From the NCBI GenBank assembly GCA_910588245.1, contig CAJUQP010000045.1, positions 1 to 27,942 of the forward strand: DNA of 27,942 nt, read 5' to 3'. The position numbers and the translations under genes are program-made. This document shows positions 1 to 8,133 of this stretch, piece after piece. How positions within the stretch are numbered: position 1 is the stretch's first letter; each line of letters begins with the position of its first letter. Origin of the DNA: an uncultured Muribaculaceae bacterium. Its GTDB lineage: Bacteria; Bacteroidota; Bacteroidia; Bacteroidales; Muribaculaceae. A model generated the notes under the pieces. The model ran no database searches. It saw nothing but the letters and a program-made list of their open reading frames with translations, and was not told the origin of the DNA.

Positions 1-23
1 GGTGGATGTAATTTTTTCCTCAT
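1..23 (-). CDS. Possible 5' end of a gene leaving the window on the left
   Basis: On the minus strand an ATG at 23-21 opens a frame reading MRKKLHP before the window ends. The basic opening resembles the start of a bacterial signal peptide, and a good leftward promoter lies about 140 nt upstream (163-195). Only seven codons are visible, so the product cannot be named, and the true start could lie further left. Confidence 0.3.
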
Positions 24-162
24 TTTATTTGGATTTTAATATAGTTCGTCAGTTTCATATCGCGGTTATCTGTTTCATGGTTCGAAGGATTTCATGGGCT
101 CGTTAAACATCCAACATTCAGACTGTTGGACGGAACTAACCTGCATGATGCCCATCCGTCGG

Positions 163-195
163 CAAAATTAGTAAAAAAATCATGATCCGCTCAAT
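163..195 (-). promoter_or_regulatory. Leftward Bacteroidetes-type promoter
   Basis: Read on the minus strand, a -7 element TAATTTTG (170-163) is preceded after 21 nt by ATTG (195-192), close to the TTTG-N19-21-TAnnTTTG pattern. It would drive a gene to the left with a leader of roughly 130 nt. That leader contains a 7-bp dyad TCCAACA/TGTTGGA at 110-116 and 124-130, which could form a small hairpin. Confidence 0.5.
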
Positions 196-267
196 AATTC
201 ACTGATTTATTACACATAGTGGAAAATGACGGAAAGAGGATAAAATTATGAAAATGTGGGGATGATA

Positions 268-299
268 TTTGGCAGGGTCGGAAAAAATGAGTAACTTTG
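268..299 (+). promoter_or_regulatory. rplS promoter
   Basis: TTTG at 268-271 and TAACTTTG at 292-299 are separated by exactly 20 nt, a full match to the Bacteroidetes housekeeping promoter. Transcription should begin near 306, leaving a 5' leader of about 70 nt before the rplS ATG at 375. The leader has an imperfect stem (AAG.TTG / CAA.CTT around 331-353), which could be a ribosomal-protein leader structure; that is a guess. Confidence 0.75.
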
Positions 300-374
300 C
301 AGCCGGATTTGTAATCTCTGGCAAGACATGGAAGCTTGTTAAATTGCAAACTTACACTAAAACCCAATACAACA

Positions 375-737
375 ATGGATTTAATCAAGATCGCGGAGGA
401 GGCTTTCGCCACTCCCAAAAAGCAGTTCGACGAGTTCGGACCCGGCGACACCGTGACGGTCGCTTACCGTATCAAAGAGGGTAACAAGGAGCGTATCCAG
501 CAGTATCGCGGCGTAGTGATCCGCATCAACGGCCACGAGGACAAGAAGCGCTTCACAGTACGCAAGATCTCCGACGGTGTAGGCGTGGAGAGGATTTTCC
601 CCATCGAGTCGCCTTTCATCGAGTCGATCACTGTCAACAAACTCGGCAAGGTGCGTCGTTCGAAACTCTATTATCTGCGTAACCTTACAGGAAAGAAAGC
701 CCGCATCAAAGAGCGTTTCGTCAAGAAAGAGAAATAA
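375..737 (+). CDS. rplS: 50S ribosomal protein L19
   Basis: A 120-residue protein with the typical L19 sequence, a component of the large ribosomal subunit near the 30S-50S interface. Recognisable blocks are FGPGDTVTV near the N-terminus, IQQYRGVVIRI, the basic FTVRKISDGVGVERIFP segment and the end block VRRSKLYYLRNLTGKKARIKE. I chose the ATG at 375 because it starts MDLIKIAEEAF as in Bacteroidetes L19; an in-frame start at 336 would add 13 residues that do not look like L19 and lie in the leader. The gene stands alone, between its own promoter (268-299) and a strong intrinsic terminator (769-810), without the trmD/rimM/rpsP neighbours seen in many other bacteria. Confidence 0.97.
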   Translation: MDLIKIAEEAFATPKKQFDEFGPGDTVTVAYRIKEGNKERIQQYRGVVIRINGHEDKKRFTVRKISDGVGVERIFPIESPFIESITVNKLGKVRRSKLYYLRNLTGKKARIKERFVKKEK

Positions 738-768
738 GACGATCCGACCGGGCATCGCAACCGTTAAA

Positions 769-810
769 AAACGCTTCCCGCAAGCCATCGGCGCCGGGAA
801 GCGTTTTTTT
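769..810 (+). terminator. Intrinsic terminator of rplS
   Basis: A perfect 12-bp stem, AAACGCTTCCCG (769-780) with CGGGAAGCGTTT (795-806), encloses a 14-nt loop and runs into a T-tract ending at 810. Confidence 0.9.
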
Positions 811-830
811 ACTTATTTAAACGTCCGGAT

Positions 831-862
831 TATGTACGATTCAAAAAAAATGAGTATTTTTG
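831..862 (+). promoter_or_regulatory. Promoter of the gpmI operon
   Basis: TATTTTTG at 855-862 fits the TAnnTTTG -7 element. TATG at 831-834, exactly 20 nt upstream, is a one-mismatch version of TTTG. It lies just after the rplS terminator and leaves a leader of about 105 nt, rich in CCGG/GCCGGC half-sites that could fold, before the gpmI start at 977. Confidence 0.6.
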
Positions 863-976
863 CACGAAAATAGCCGGCGCCGGACATTGTGCCGCGATGG
901 CCGGCATATCGCCGCGTTGCAGGAAGTGCCTGCCAGGGATTATGAAAGACAAAAACTAAAACAAGATATCAGACAT

Positions 977-2488
977 ATGTCAAACAAAGCATTACTTATC
1001 ATCCTCGACGGTTACGGAATCGGCGACCATGGAAAGGATGACGCTATCTTCAACACCCCCACACCCTATATCGACAGCCTTGTGGCTGACTATCCCCATT
1101 CGCAGCTTCAGGCAAGCGGTGAGGATGTAGGTCTGCCTGACGGACAGATGGGCAACTCCGAGGTGGGTCACCTCAATATCGGAGCAGGCCGCGTGGTATA
1201 TCAGGATCTGGTGAAGATCAACCGCGCCATCGCCGACGGATCATTTGCCGAGAATCCTGAGATCAAGAGCGCTTTCTCCTATGCCCAGAAGAACAATGTG
1301 CCCATCCACTTCATGGGCCTTACTTCCTCGGGTGGCGTTCACTCCAGCCTCGAGCACCTCTACGCCCTCTGCGACACCGCCAAGGCTTATGACCTGCAGC
1401 GCGTATATCTGCACTGCTTCATGGATGGCCGCGACACCGATCCCAAGAGCGGCGCCGGCTTCCTCCGCGAGGTGCAGGAACACTGCGCCAAGAGCGCAGG
1501 CACCATAGCATCTGTGGTGGGCCGTTACTACGCCATGGATCGCGACCACCGCTGGGAGCGTCTGAAAGAGGCTTACAACCTGCTCGTATATGGCGAGGGG
1601 AAGCATACCGACAATGTCGTGGAGGCTGTTGAGGAATCGTATGCGGAGGGTGTCACCGACGAGTTCCTGAAACCTATCGTCAACGATAAGGTGGATGGCC
1701 GTATCGGAGCCGGACACGTGGTGATATTCTTCAACTACCGCAATGACCGTGCCAAGGAGCTCACCACAGTGCTCACACAGCACACCGAAGACGGGATGAA
1801 TCCTATACCCGACCTGCAGTATTACTGCATGACTCCCTACGACGACTCTTTCAAGGGAGTTCATATCCTCTTCCCGAAGGCCGACGTGACGGAGACACTC
1901 GCCGAATATCTCTCGCAGAAAGGACTCAAGCAGCTCCACATCGCCGAGACCGAGAAATACGCCCACGTCACCTTCTTCTTCAACGGCGGCCGCGAGCAGC
2001 CTTTCGAGGGTGAGGACCGCATCCTTGTGCCCTCTCCCAAAGTGGCCACCTACGACCTACAGCCCGAGATGAGCGCTCCGGAGGTGACAGAGAAGCTTGT
2101 GGCAGCGATCGATTCCGACAAGTATGACTTCATCGTGGTCAATTTCGCCAACGGCGACATGGTAGGCCATACAGGTGTATATCCCGCAATACAGAAAGCG
2201 GTGGCTTGTCTTGACAAATGCGTGGAGAAAGTGGTGGAGGCAGCCAAGGCCCACGGCTTCGGCACCATCATCATAGCCGACCACGGCAATGCCGACCATG
2301 CAATCAACGCCGACGGCACTCCCAACACAGCCCATTCGCTCAATCCGGTGCCTTTCATCTATATCAGCGCCGACAAAGACGCCAAAGTGAAGAATGGCCG
2401 TCTTGCCGACGTCGCTCCCTCGCTGCTCCACATCATGGGGCTGCCAAAACCCGGGGAGATGACCGGAGAAGACCTCATCACAGACTGA
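977..2488 (+). CDS. gpmI: 2,3-bisphosphoglycerate-independent phosphoglycerate mutase
   Basis: This cytoplasmic glycolytic enzyme interconverts 3- and 2-phosphoglycerate without a 2,3-BPG cofactor, using two Mn ions. The 503 residues match the usual length. The N-terminal block LLIILDGYGIG carries metal ligand Asp11. DGQMGNSEVGHLNIGAGR holds the phosphorylated Ser61. MDGRDTDP, the IASVVGRYYAMDRD block, NGDMVGHTG and IADHGNAD with further metal ligands follow in the order of the alkaline phosphatase superfamily. The reading frame stays open upstream to about 860, but the ATG at 977 gives the family start MSNKALLIILDGYG, so the extra 39 codons are treated as leader. The 5'-nucleotidase gene follows 13 nt downstream, suggesting an operon of three genes. 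Confidence 0.97.
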   Translation: MSNKALLIILDGYGIGDHGKDDAIFNTPTPYIDSLVADYPHSQLQASGEDVGLPDGQMGNSEVGHLNIGAGRVVYQDLVKINRAIADGSFAENPEIKSAFSYAQKNNVPIHFMGLTSSGGVHSSLEHLYALCDTAKAYDLQRVYLHCFMDGRDTDPKSGAGFLREVQEHCAKSAGTIASVVGRYYAMDRDHRWERLKEAYNLLVYGEGKHTDNVVEAVEESYAEGVTDEFLKPIVNDKVDGRIGAGHVVIFFNYRNDRAKELTTVLTQHTEDGMNPIPDLQYYCMTPYDDSFKGVHILFPKADVTETLAEYLSQKGLKQLHIAETEKYAHVTFFFNGGREQPFEGEDRILVPSPKVATYDLQPEMSAPEVTEKLVAAIDSDKYDFIVVNFANGDMVGHTGVYPAIQKAVACLDKCVEKVVEAAKAHGFGTIIIADHGNADHAINADGTPNTAHSLNPVPFIYISADKDAKVKNGRLADVAPSLLHIMGLPKPGEMTGEDLITD

Positions 2489-2501
2489 CGAAGACGCTGC
2501 G

Positions 2502-4088
2502 ATGAACAGAAGTCTTATCAAAAAGGCGGCGGTCCCACTGCTGGGACTCGCCGCCTTATGTTTCTGCACGGAGATATCCGCGCGGAAACTCGTGATCCTT
2601 CACACCAACGACACCCATTCTGCGGTGGAACCCGCGGCTGACGGCACCGGGGGGGCGCTGCAGCGGAAGGCCATAATCGATTCCGTGAGAAACGCCGAGC
2701 GCGATGTCATAACCGTCGATGCCGGTGATATGGTGCAGGGTTCGCTTTTCTTCAAGTATTTCCGCGGCGATGTGGAATACCCGCTCATGAATATGACCGG
2801 CTATGACATCCGTGTGCTCGGAAACCATGAGTTCGACAACGGCATGAAAGATCTCGCCGAACAATACAGGAAAGTAAAGGGTTGTCCGCTTTCCGCGAAC
2901 TACGATTTTTCCGGCACTGAGCTTGAAGGGATTTTCAAGCCATATGTGATAAAGAAAGTCGGCGGAAAGAAAATCGGGTTCTTCGGCCTGAACGTGGATC
3001 CCGTGAGTCTCATATCCTCCAAGAACATCGACGTGAGGTTTAAGGATATCATACCTGTGGCCAACGAGACCGCGGCATTCCTTAAAAAGAGGAAGAAATG
3101 CGATCTCGTGGTGGCCGTGACACATATCGGCTACACCGCGAGCAACGGAAAGACCACCGATGTCGACCTCGCCCGCGCGAGCCGCGACATCGACATCATC
3201 ATAGGAGGGCATTCCCATACGCTTGTAGATCCGGCGCATCCCGAGAAATATCCGTCGCTTATCCCTAATGCCGACGGACGGCCCGTAAGAGTGGTGCAGA
3301 CGGGTAAATACGGCAGATACGTCGGTAAGCTCACGGTAGACCTTGACTCGCTCGAAGGGGCCGACGGTGAGGATTTCGCCTATGAGCTCATACCGGTCAC
3401 CGACCGTTTCCCTGAAGAGAAGCTTGACCGTGCTATGATCAATTTCCTCCGTCCTTACAAAGAGGTTGTCGACTCTGTCGACAGCCGGGTGATAGGGCGG
3501 TCGCTCTATGACATGAGCAAGGGAAAGGGACATTGGGGACAGGCAAACCTGACTGCCGACTTCGGTCTGTGGTATGGCAACCATAAGGCTGACTCCATCC
3601 GTGCGGCCGGCAATAACATGCCCCGTGTCGACCTTGCTATCATGAACGTCGGAGGGATAAGGCAGGATATGCATGAGGGTGATATCACCGAAGGGCAGAT
3701 ACTCTCCACGTATCCATTCTCCAATCATTTCGTGATAATGGAGCTCAAGGGCTCCGACCTCGCGGAGGCCATGAAGGTGGCCGCCAGGCGGGGAGGGGAG
3801 GCGGTGAGCCACAACGTGAGGGTGCTGACCGACGCCGAAGGCAATTATCTGAAAATGATCATCGACGGCAAAGAGATCGATCCGGATCACACATACTGTG
3901 TGGCAACCATCGACTATCTCGCGGAAGGGAACGACGATATGGTGACCCTCGCCAACCACAAGAAGCTATGGACGGATGAGGTAGAGGTCGCCGCGCCTAT
4001 TCTCCGATGGTTTGAAAGCCAGGGGGAGACAGGGCTCCCGATAGCTCCCGATCCCACACCGAGATTCCTCAAGGCCATAAGCCTATGA
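2502..4088 (+). CDS. Secreted 5'-nucleotidase / UshA-type metallophosphatase
   Basis: A 528-residue exported phosphoesterase. A signal peptide of about 28 residues (MNRSLIKKAAVPLLGLAALC..., probable cut after EISA) is followed by a calcineurin-type metallophosphatase domain with HTNDTHS (34-40), DAGD (73-76), GNHEFDNG (107-114), THIGY (208-211) and GGHSHT (235-240), which supply the dinuclear metal site. The C-terminal nucleotide-binding domain (about 325-500) has NVGGIR (382-387) and TYPFSNHFVIMELKG. The family hydrolyses 5'-nucleotides or related phosphate esters in the periplasm; the exact substrate cannot be read from sequence. Both domains are in one chain. It sits 13 nt after gpmI and 15 nt before a GH3 lipoprotein, so co-transcription is likely. 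Confidence 0.9.
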   Translation: MNRSLIKKAAVPLLGLAALCFCTEISARKLVILHTNDTHSAVEPAADGTGGALQRKAIIDSVRNAERDVITVDAGDMVQGSLFFKYFRGDVEYPLMNMTGYDIRVLGNHEFDNGMKDLAEQYRKVKGCPLSANYDFSGTELEGIFKPYVIKKVGGKKIGFFGLNVDPVSLISSKNIDVRFKDIIPVANETAAFLKKRKKCDLVVAVTHIGYTASNGKTTDVDLARASRDIDIIIGGHSHTLVDPAHPEKYPSLIPNADGRPVRVVQTGKYGRYVGKLTVDLDSLEGADGEDFAYELIPVTDRFPEEKLDRAMINFLRPYKEVVDSVDSRVIGRSLYDMSKGKGHWGQANLTADFGLWYGNHKADSIRAAGNNMPRVDLAIMNVGGIRQDMHEGDITEGQILSTYPFSNHFVIMELKGSDLAEAMKVAARRGGEAVSHNVRVLTDAEGNYLKMIIDGKEIDPDHTYCVATIDYLAEGNDDMVTLANHKKLWTDEVEVAAPILRWFESQGETGLPIAPDPTPRFLKAISL

Positions 4089-4103
4089 CATAAACTACAA
4101 AGC

Positions 4104-5330
4104 ATGGGACGCGGATTCTTGTCAATATCCATAATCGCCGTTCTGCTGCTCGGTGGCTGCGCCGGGCGGGGAAGCGGCGATTCTGCCTTTTCCGTGTCTG
4201 ACAGCGATGCGGCATCTCGCGCCGGAGATCCGGCGGAGGCTTCCGATATCACGGCTTTTTGCCGGGAGAAGGCCGACTCCGCGCTTTCCGGCATGACGCT
4301 TGAGCAAAGGGTGGGACAGTGCTTCATGCCATCGATCTATGCGTCGGCCGATCTTCCGACCCTGCGGCAGCTCCGCCATTATATATCTGACCTTCATGTG
4401 GGGGGAGTGGTGCTTCTCAAGGGTGATCTCCGGTCGGCTGCGCGCATGGCCGGTATGGGCGCGGAGGCTGAGATGCCCCTTTTCATGGCGATAGATGCCG
4501 AATGGGGGCTTGGCATGCGTCTTGAGGACGCTCCCGACTTTCCACGCAACGGGCGATTGGGTCCGGGGGCTGACGAGCGTCTGCTTTTCGACTATGGAGG
4601 GGAGGTGGCGCGGGAATGCCGGCGTGTGGGGATCAACATGGTGCTCGGACCTGTCGTGGATGTGGTGGAGAATCCCCGGGGGGTGATAGGGAGCCGGAGT
4701 TTCGGGAGCGATCCGAAAAGGGTGGCGGATCTCGGTGTGGCCTATGCCCGCGGCGTAGAGTCGGGTCGCGTCATCAGTGTGGCCAAACATTTCCCGGGTC
4801 ATGGCAGTCCGGATGCCGACAGCCATAAGTCACTCCCCGTTGTGAGACGTGACGCTGTGGAACTTGACAGCATCGACCTCTATCCCTTCCGAAACTATGT
4901 CGACGCCGGACTGTCGGGAGTGATGGTGGGGCATCTGGCCGTGCCCGCGCTCGACTCCCTGTCTCTTCCCGCGGCGGTGTCGCCGGCGGTCATAGGGGAT
5001 CTTCTTCGCCGCCGTCTCGGTTTCGGAGGGATTGTGCTGACCGATGCCCTCAACATGGAGGGGGCAAGGGGATATGACGCTTCAGCGGCACTCTCCGCAG
5101 GTGCCGACATAGTGGTGGGACCGGAGAATACGGCTCTGGAGATAGAGAATGTGATCGGAAAGATAAGGAGAGGGGAGATGCGTGCCGAGGTAATCGACGA
5201 CCGTTGCCGGCGCATTCTTTTCTATAAGTATCTCATGGGTATCGACGCAGGTAGGGAGGTCTCGCTCGACGGTATACCGGAAGATGTGAGGGAGGGTGCA
5301 GACTCCATCTGGCGCCGGCTTGTGAGATGA
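4104..5330 (+). CDS. GH3 family beta-N-acetylhexosaminidase-like lipoprotein
   Basis: A 408-residue glycoside hydrolase family 3 protein. The N-terminus is a lipoprotein signal with lipobox LLGGC and lipidated Cys19; no acidic run follows the Cys, so it probably faces the periplasm. After a 30-residue linker the TIM barrel shows GQCFMPS, the long KHFPGHG (228-234) block continuing DADSHKSLP with the Asp239-His241 pair typical of NagZ-type GH3 enzymes, and VLTDALNMEGA, where Asp314 is the expected nucleophile. This signature set favours a beta-N-acetylglucosaminidase acting on peptidoglycan or other GlcNAc glycans. Some Bacteroidetes homologues carry an extra beta-lactamase-like domain; this one does not. 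It is the last gene of the gpmI operon and its stop is 2 nt from the stop of convergent radC. Confidence 0.88.
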   Translation: MGRGFLSISIIAVLLLGGCAGRGSGDSAFSVSDSDAASRAGDPAEASDITAFCREKADSALSGMTLEQRVGQCFMPSIYASADLPTLRQLRHYISDLHVGGVVLLKGDLRSAARMAGMGAEAEMPLFMAIDAEWGLGMRLEDAPDFPRNGRLGPGADERLLFDYGGEVARECRRVGINMVLGPVVDVVENPRGVIGSRSFGSDPKRVADLGVAYARGVESGRVISVAKHFPGHGSPDADSHKSLPVVRRDAVELDSIDLYPFRNYVDAGLSGVMVGHLAVPALDSLSLPAAVSPAVIGDLLRRRLGFGGIVLTDALNMEGARGYDASAALSAGADIVVGPENTALEIENVIGKIRRGEMRAEVIDDRCRRILFYKYLMGIDAGREVSLDGIPEDVREGADSIWRRLVR

Positions 5331-5332
5331 CG

Positions 5333-6043
5333 TCAGAGGCGTCCGTTGTCGTGATAGCTGTAGAATCCGGCGGCCGTCACTATGACATGGTCAATCATCT
5401 TCAATTTCATGAATCCCGCGGCTTCCTTAAGTTCACGCGTTATCTGGTCGTCGCTGGCGCTCGGCCGTGTGGCACCTGAAGGATGGTTGTGTACGAGCAC
5501 AATTCCCTCGGCATTCTCAAGCAGAGCGTGTTTTATGGCAATCTTCACATCGAAAAGCGATGCCGTGGATATCCCTACCGACATGCATACCTCGCGTATC
5601 ACCATATTGCGCCGGTTGAGAAGGAGTATCCACACCTCTTCATGGTCGAGGTTGCCGATCTTGTAGCGCATGCGGCTGAATATCCTTTCGGATGATGTGA
5701 TGGGATCCTCATGTGCCGGTTCTTCGGACGCGTATCTTTTCATGAGCTCCATGACGGCCTCGATCTGTATGCATTTGGTCAGGCCTATCCCTTTCCTTGC
5801 CATCAGTTCCTGCCGTGTGCGTCGTTCAAGACGATGGAGCTTCCCGTCGTTGTCGCGCATGAGGTCGCGGCATAATTCAGTTATGGGATTGCCGGGCGTG
5901 CCCGTGCGCAGTATTATGGCCCAAAGATCAGGCACAGATAGAACGGCGCAACCGTATTTCTCAGCCTTTTCGCGAGGCTGGTCGTCGGGATCAAGATCCT
6001 TTACTGTGCGTAGGGGTGGTTTTGACTTGTCGTATCCCTCCAT
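5333..6043 (-). CDS. radC: RadC-family JAMM/MPN domain protein
   Basis: A 236-residue RadC-like (JAB/MPN) protein. The N-terminal part has a helix-hairpin-helix-like segment (LMARKGIGLTKCIQIEAVMEL). The C-terminal JAMM domain has Glu in NLDHEEVW, the HNHPSG motif and a following Asp in SASDD, the complete zinc-metalloprotease-like ligand set. The family was linked to DNA repair, but its biochemical role is unsettled. I start it at 6043 (MEGYDKSKPPLR), one nucleotide after the upstream glycosyltransferase stop; an upstream in-frame codon at 6067 would overlap that gene by 23 nt. Third gene of the efp operon, meeting the GH3 gene tail to tail with no visible terminator. Confidence 0.9.
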   Translation of the reverse strand: MEGYDKSKPPLRTVKDLDPDDQPREKAEKYGCAVLSVPDLWAIILRTGTPGNPITELCRDLMRDNDGKLHRLERRTRQELMARKGIGLTKCIQIEAVMELMKRYASEEPAHEDPITSSERIFSRMRYKIGNLDHEEVWILLLNRRNMVIREVCMSVGISTASLFDVKIAIKHALLENAEGIVLVHNHPSGATRPSASDDQITRELKEAAGFMKLKMIDHVIVTAAGFYSYHDNGRL

Positions 6044-6044
6044 C

Positions 6045-7055
6045 TCACTTCCCCTTTCTCCGCGCAATCTCGTCGTCGATGTCGCGTCCGTGTCCTAAAA
6101 TGATTTTCCACACATAGGCGCGGATGAAGCCTGTGCCGTAGCCGCAGAGCTGTACCATGGCGGCCCCTACGCCCATCGTGCCGATCTTCACGCTGCGGGT
6201 GGAGATCATGCCCCAGATCCAGAGCGCCAGGATATAAATGAGCAAAGGCACGAGCGCCCATTTCCAGAAGAAGGCCCAGACGATCATGGCCACCGCTCCG
6301 ATCACGAAGAGGGCCGGAAGCCAGTGAACCGCTTTCATCGAGCCGGGATAGAGGAGCTGGAGTGTGATTCTCGACATGCCGAAGACATGGACCTGACGCC
6401 AGAATTTACGGAAATCCACACGGCGCTTGTGGTAGACGGCCACGTCCGGGAAAAGCATGACAGAGAATCCGGCGAGACGTATGCGCGTGCTCATGTCGAT
6501 ATCTTCGCTGAACATCTCGCGGAAGCCTCCGACCTTTTCGTAAACTTGGCGTGAGAATCCCATGTTGAAGGTGCGGGGAGTGAATTTCTCCATGTGCACT
6601 TTTCCGCCGCGTATGCCGCCGGTAGTGAGGAAAGAGGTCATTGAGTAGTTGATAGCTTTCTGCGTGTCGGTGAAAGACTCGTGGGCCGCGTCAGGTCCAC
6701 CGAAGCAGTCAGCCGGTGTTTCCCCGAGCGCTTCACGCAGCCGGGCGATATAGTCCGGGGGCAAAATACAGTCAGAGTCGACGAAGATGAAGTAATCTCC
6801 GCCGGCTCTGTCCATACCGTAGTTGCGCGCAATGCTGCGCCCTTCGTTGTCTTTATAGAAATATTTGAGGCTTAGCCTGCCGGCATATGCCTCGCATTGC
6901 TCCCGGCAGGGTATCGTAGAGCCGTCTTCCACTATCACTGTCTCGAAACCGGAGTCGGATTGCGACGCCAGACTCGCGAGGAGGTCGCTGATCTCGTCCG
7001 GCCTGTTGAAGACCGGCACTATCACAGAGAAGAGTCTCTTTGCCGGGACGTCCAT
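6045..7055 (-). CDS. Family 2 glycosyltransferase with C-terminal membrane anchor
   Basis: A 336-residue GT-A fold glycosyltransferase. The N-terminal catalytic domain opens SVIVPVFNRPDEI, continues with TVIVEDGST, NEGRSIARNYG and FVDSDCILPP (DxD motif for nucleotide-sugar/metal binding), and has the acceptor-side SEDIDMSTR block. After about residue 230 come two or three hydrophobic segments (LPALFVIGAVAMIVWAFFW, LVPLLIYILALWIWGM and the stretch after it), so the enzyme is probably bound to the inner membrane and transfers a sugar from the cytoplasmic face. Donor and acceptor are unknown. The ATG at 7055 is preferred over a GTG one codon upstream. It starts just after efp, suggesting translational coupling. 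Confidence 0.88.
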   Translation of the reverse strand: MDVPAKRLFSVIVPVFNRPDEISDLLASLASQSDSGFETVIVEDGSTIPCREQCEAYAGRLSLKYFYKDNEGRSIARNYGMDRAGGDYFIFVDSDCILPPDYIARLREALGETPADCFGGPDAAHESFTDTQKAINYSMTSFLTTGGIRGGKVHMEKFTPRTFNMGFSRQVYEKVGGFREMFSEDIDMSTRIRLAGFSVMLFPDVAVYHKRRVDFRKFWRQVHVFGMSRITLQLLYPGSMKAVHWLPALFVIGAVAMIVWAFFWKWALVPLLIYILALWIWGMISTRSVKIGTMGVGAAMVQLCGYGTGFIRAYVWKIILGHGRDIDDEIARRKGK

Positions 7056-7060
7056 CACTG

Positions 7061-7627
7061 TCAGGCTTTTACACGTCCCACGTACTCACCCGTGCGAGTG
7101 TCGACCTCAATGAGCTCGCCCTCGTTGACGAAGAGAGGCACACGGACTGTGGCGCCAGTCTCTACTGTGGCGGGTTTCAAGGTGTTGGTGGCGGTGTCGC
7201 CTTTGAGTCCGGGCTCGGTGTAAGTGATCTTGAGAGTTGTCTTCACAGGCATCTCGGCGTAGAGCACGGTGTCGGTTGAGGCGTCGCTGACCACCTCTAC
7301 GGTGTCGCCCTCTTTCATGAAGGCAGAGCCAGTGACAAGCTCCTTGTTGATGGGAACCTGCTCGAAAGTCTCATTGTTCATGAAGATATCGTCGCCGCCG
7401 TCAGCGTAAAGATACTGATATGGACGACGCTCCACGCGTACGTCCTCGAGCTTCTCGCCGATATTGAAACGGCGCTCGAGCACGCGGCCGTCGACCACGT
7501 CTTTGAGCTTCGTGCGCATGAAAGTGTTGCCTTTTCCGGGTTTTACGTGGAGGAATTCCACGCAGAAATAGAGACGGCCGTCCATGCGGATGCAGGTGCC
7601 GTTTTTGATGTCTTGAGCGTTCATCAT
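7061..7627 (-). CDS. efp: Translation elongation factor P
   Basis: A 188-residue EF-P, which enters the ribosomal E-site and relieves stalling at proline runs. It has the KOW-like first domain starting MMNAQDIKNGTCIRMDG, the functional loop KPGKGNTF whose lysine is at the position modified in E. coli EF-P, and the closing GATVRVPLFVNEGE...DTRTGEYVGR block that defines the family C-terminus. No dedicated modification enzyme (epmA or similar) is visible nearby. First gene of a three-gene leftward operon with the glycosyltransferase and radC; a promoter-like element lies about 70 nt upstream. Confidence 0.97.
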   Translation of the reverse strand: MMNAQDIKNGTCIRMDGRLYFCVEFLHVKPGKGNTFMRTKLKDVVDGRVLERRFNIGEKLEDVRVERRPYQYLYADGGDDIFMNNETFEQVPINKELVTGSAFMKEGDTVEVVSDASTDTVLYAEMPVKTTLKITYTEPGLKGDTATNTLKPATVETGATVRVPLFVNEGELIEVDTRTGEYVGRVKA

Positions 7628-7695
7628 ATGCTTAAAATCTGTATTGATGTCGTGTATTAACAGGGGCGATGACTGTCGCGGCCCCGATTCGACTG

Positions 7696-7726
7696 CAAAA
7701 TTAATAAAAAAAAGGCAAATCTGAAA
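7696..7726 (-). promoter_or_regulatory. Probable efp operon promoter
   Basis: On the minus strand TAATTTTG (7703-7696) is a perfect -7 element. At the expected spacing (19 nt) there is TTTC instead of TTTG (7726-7723). It is well placed for efp, leaving a leader of about 65 nt. Confidence 0.55.
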
Positions 7727-7786
7727 TATGCGATGAGGTGGAAGTGACTCTTAAATTGTTGCAAACCACAAAAAAGTGGCGTGAAA

Positions 7787-7818
7787 TTTGTGGGAGTGAA
7801 AGATATTTCCTAATTTTG
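7787..7818 (+). promoter_or_regulatory. rpmH promoter
   Basis: TTTG (7787-7790), a 20-nt spacer and TAATTTTG (7811-7818) match the Bacteroidetes consensus at every defined position. The expected start point near 7825 gives a leader of about 55 nt before rpmH. Confidence 0.8.
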
Positions 7819-7878
7819 CACTCCGAAAATAGGCGACAGAAACGTCAACATCAGGAAATAAATAATTCGATATAAGCA

Positions 7879-8034
7879 ATGAAAAGAACATTCCAGCCCT
7901 CAAACCGCCGTAGGATCAACAAGCACGGCTTCCGTGAGAGAATGGCCACAAAAGATGGCCGCAAAGTGTTAGCCCGCCGCCGTGCGAAAGGCCGCGCTTC
8001 CCTCACCGTATCAGACCACATCGCCGGCAAGTAA
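7879..8034 (+). CDS. rpmH: 50S ribosomal protein L34
   Basis: A 51-residue, strongly basic protein starting MKRTFQPSNRRRINKHGFRERM and continuing with the L34 block TKDGRKVLARRRAKGRASLTVS. The start is fixed by the family N-terminus MKRTFQPS. It has its own promoter (7787-7818) and a strong terminator (8053-8092) and no rnpA, yidC or dnaA neighbour here, unlike the classical rpmH-rnpA arrangement near oriC in many bacteria. Confidence 0.97.
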   Translation: MKRTFQPSNRRRINKHGFRERMATKDGRKVLARRRAKGRASLTVSDHIAGK

Positions 8035-8052
8035 TCCTTACGGGCATATGGT

Positions 8053-8092
8053 ATAAAACCGGCCGGTCGCGATTGCGGCCGGCCGGTTTTAT
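8053..8092 (+). terminator. Intrinsic terminator of rpmH
   Basis: A perfect 14-bp inverted repeat, ATAAAACCGGCCGG (8053-8066) and CCGGCCGGTTTTAT (8079-8092), with a 12-nt loop. The GC-rich core flanked by A and T runs means it could stop transcription in both directions. Confidence 0.9.
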
Positions 8093-8133
8093 ATTATCGC
8101 GAGAGTTATCCGTCTCCAAATATACGTAATCAG

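Noticed and set aside
860..976. N-terminal extension of gpmI by 39 residues
   Set aside because: The extension is Arg-rich, unlike the family, and starts inside the -7 promoter element; the ATG at 977 gives the expected N-terminus.
2556..3959. Long open frame on the minus strand opposite the 5'-nucleotidase gene
   Set aside because: It is a shadow of a high-GC real gene; the plus strand shows complete family motifs and a signal peptide, whereas the minus frame has none and a His/Val-rich composition.
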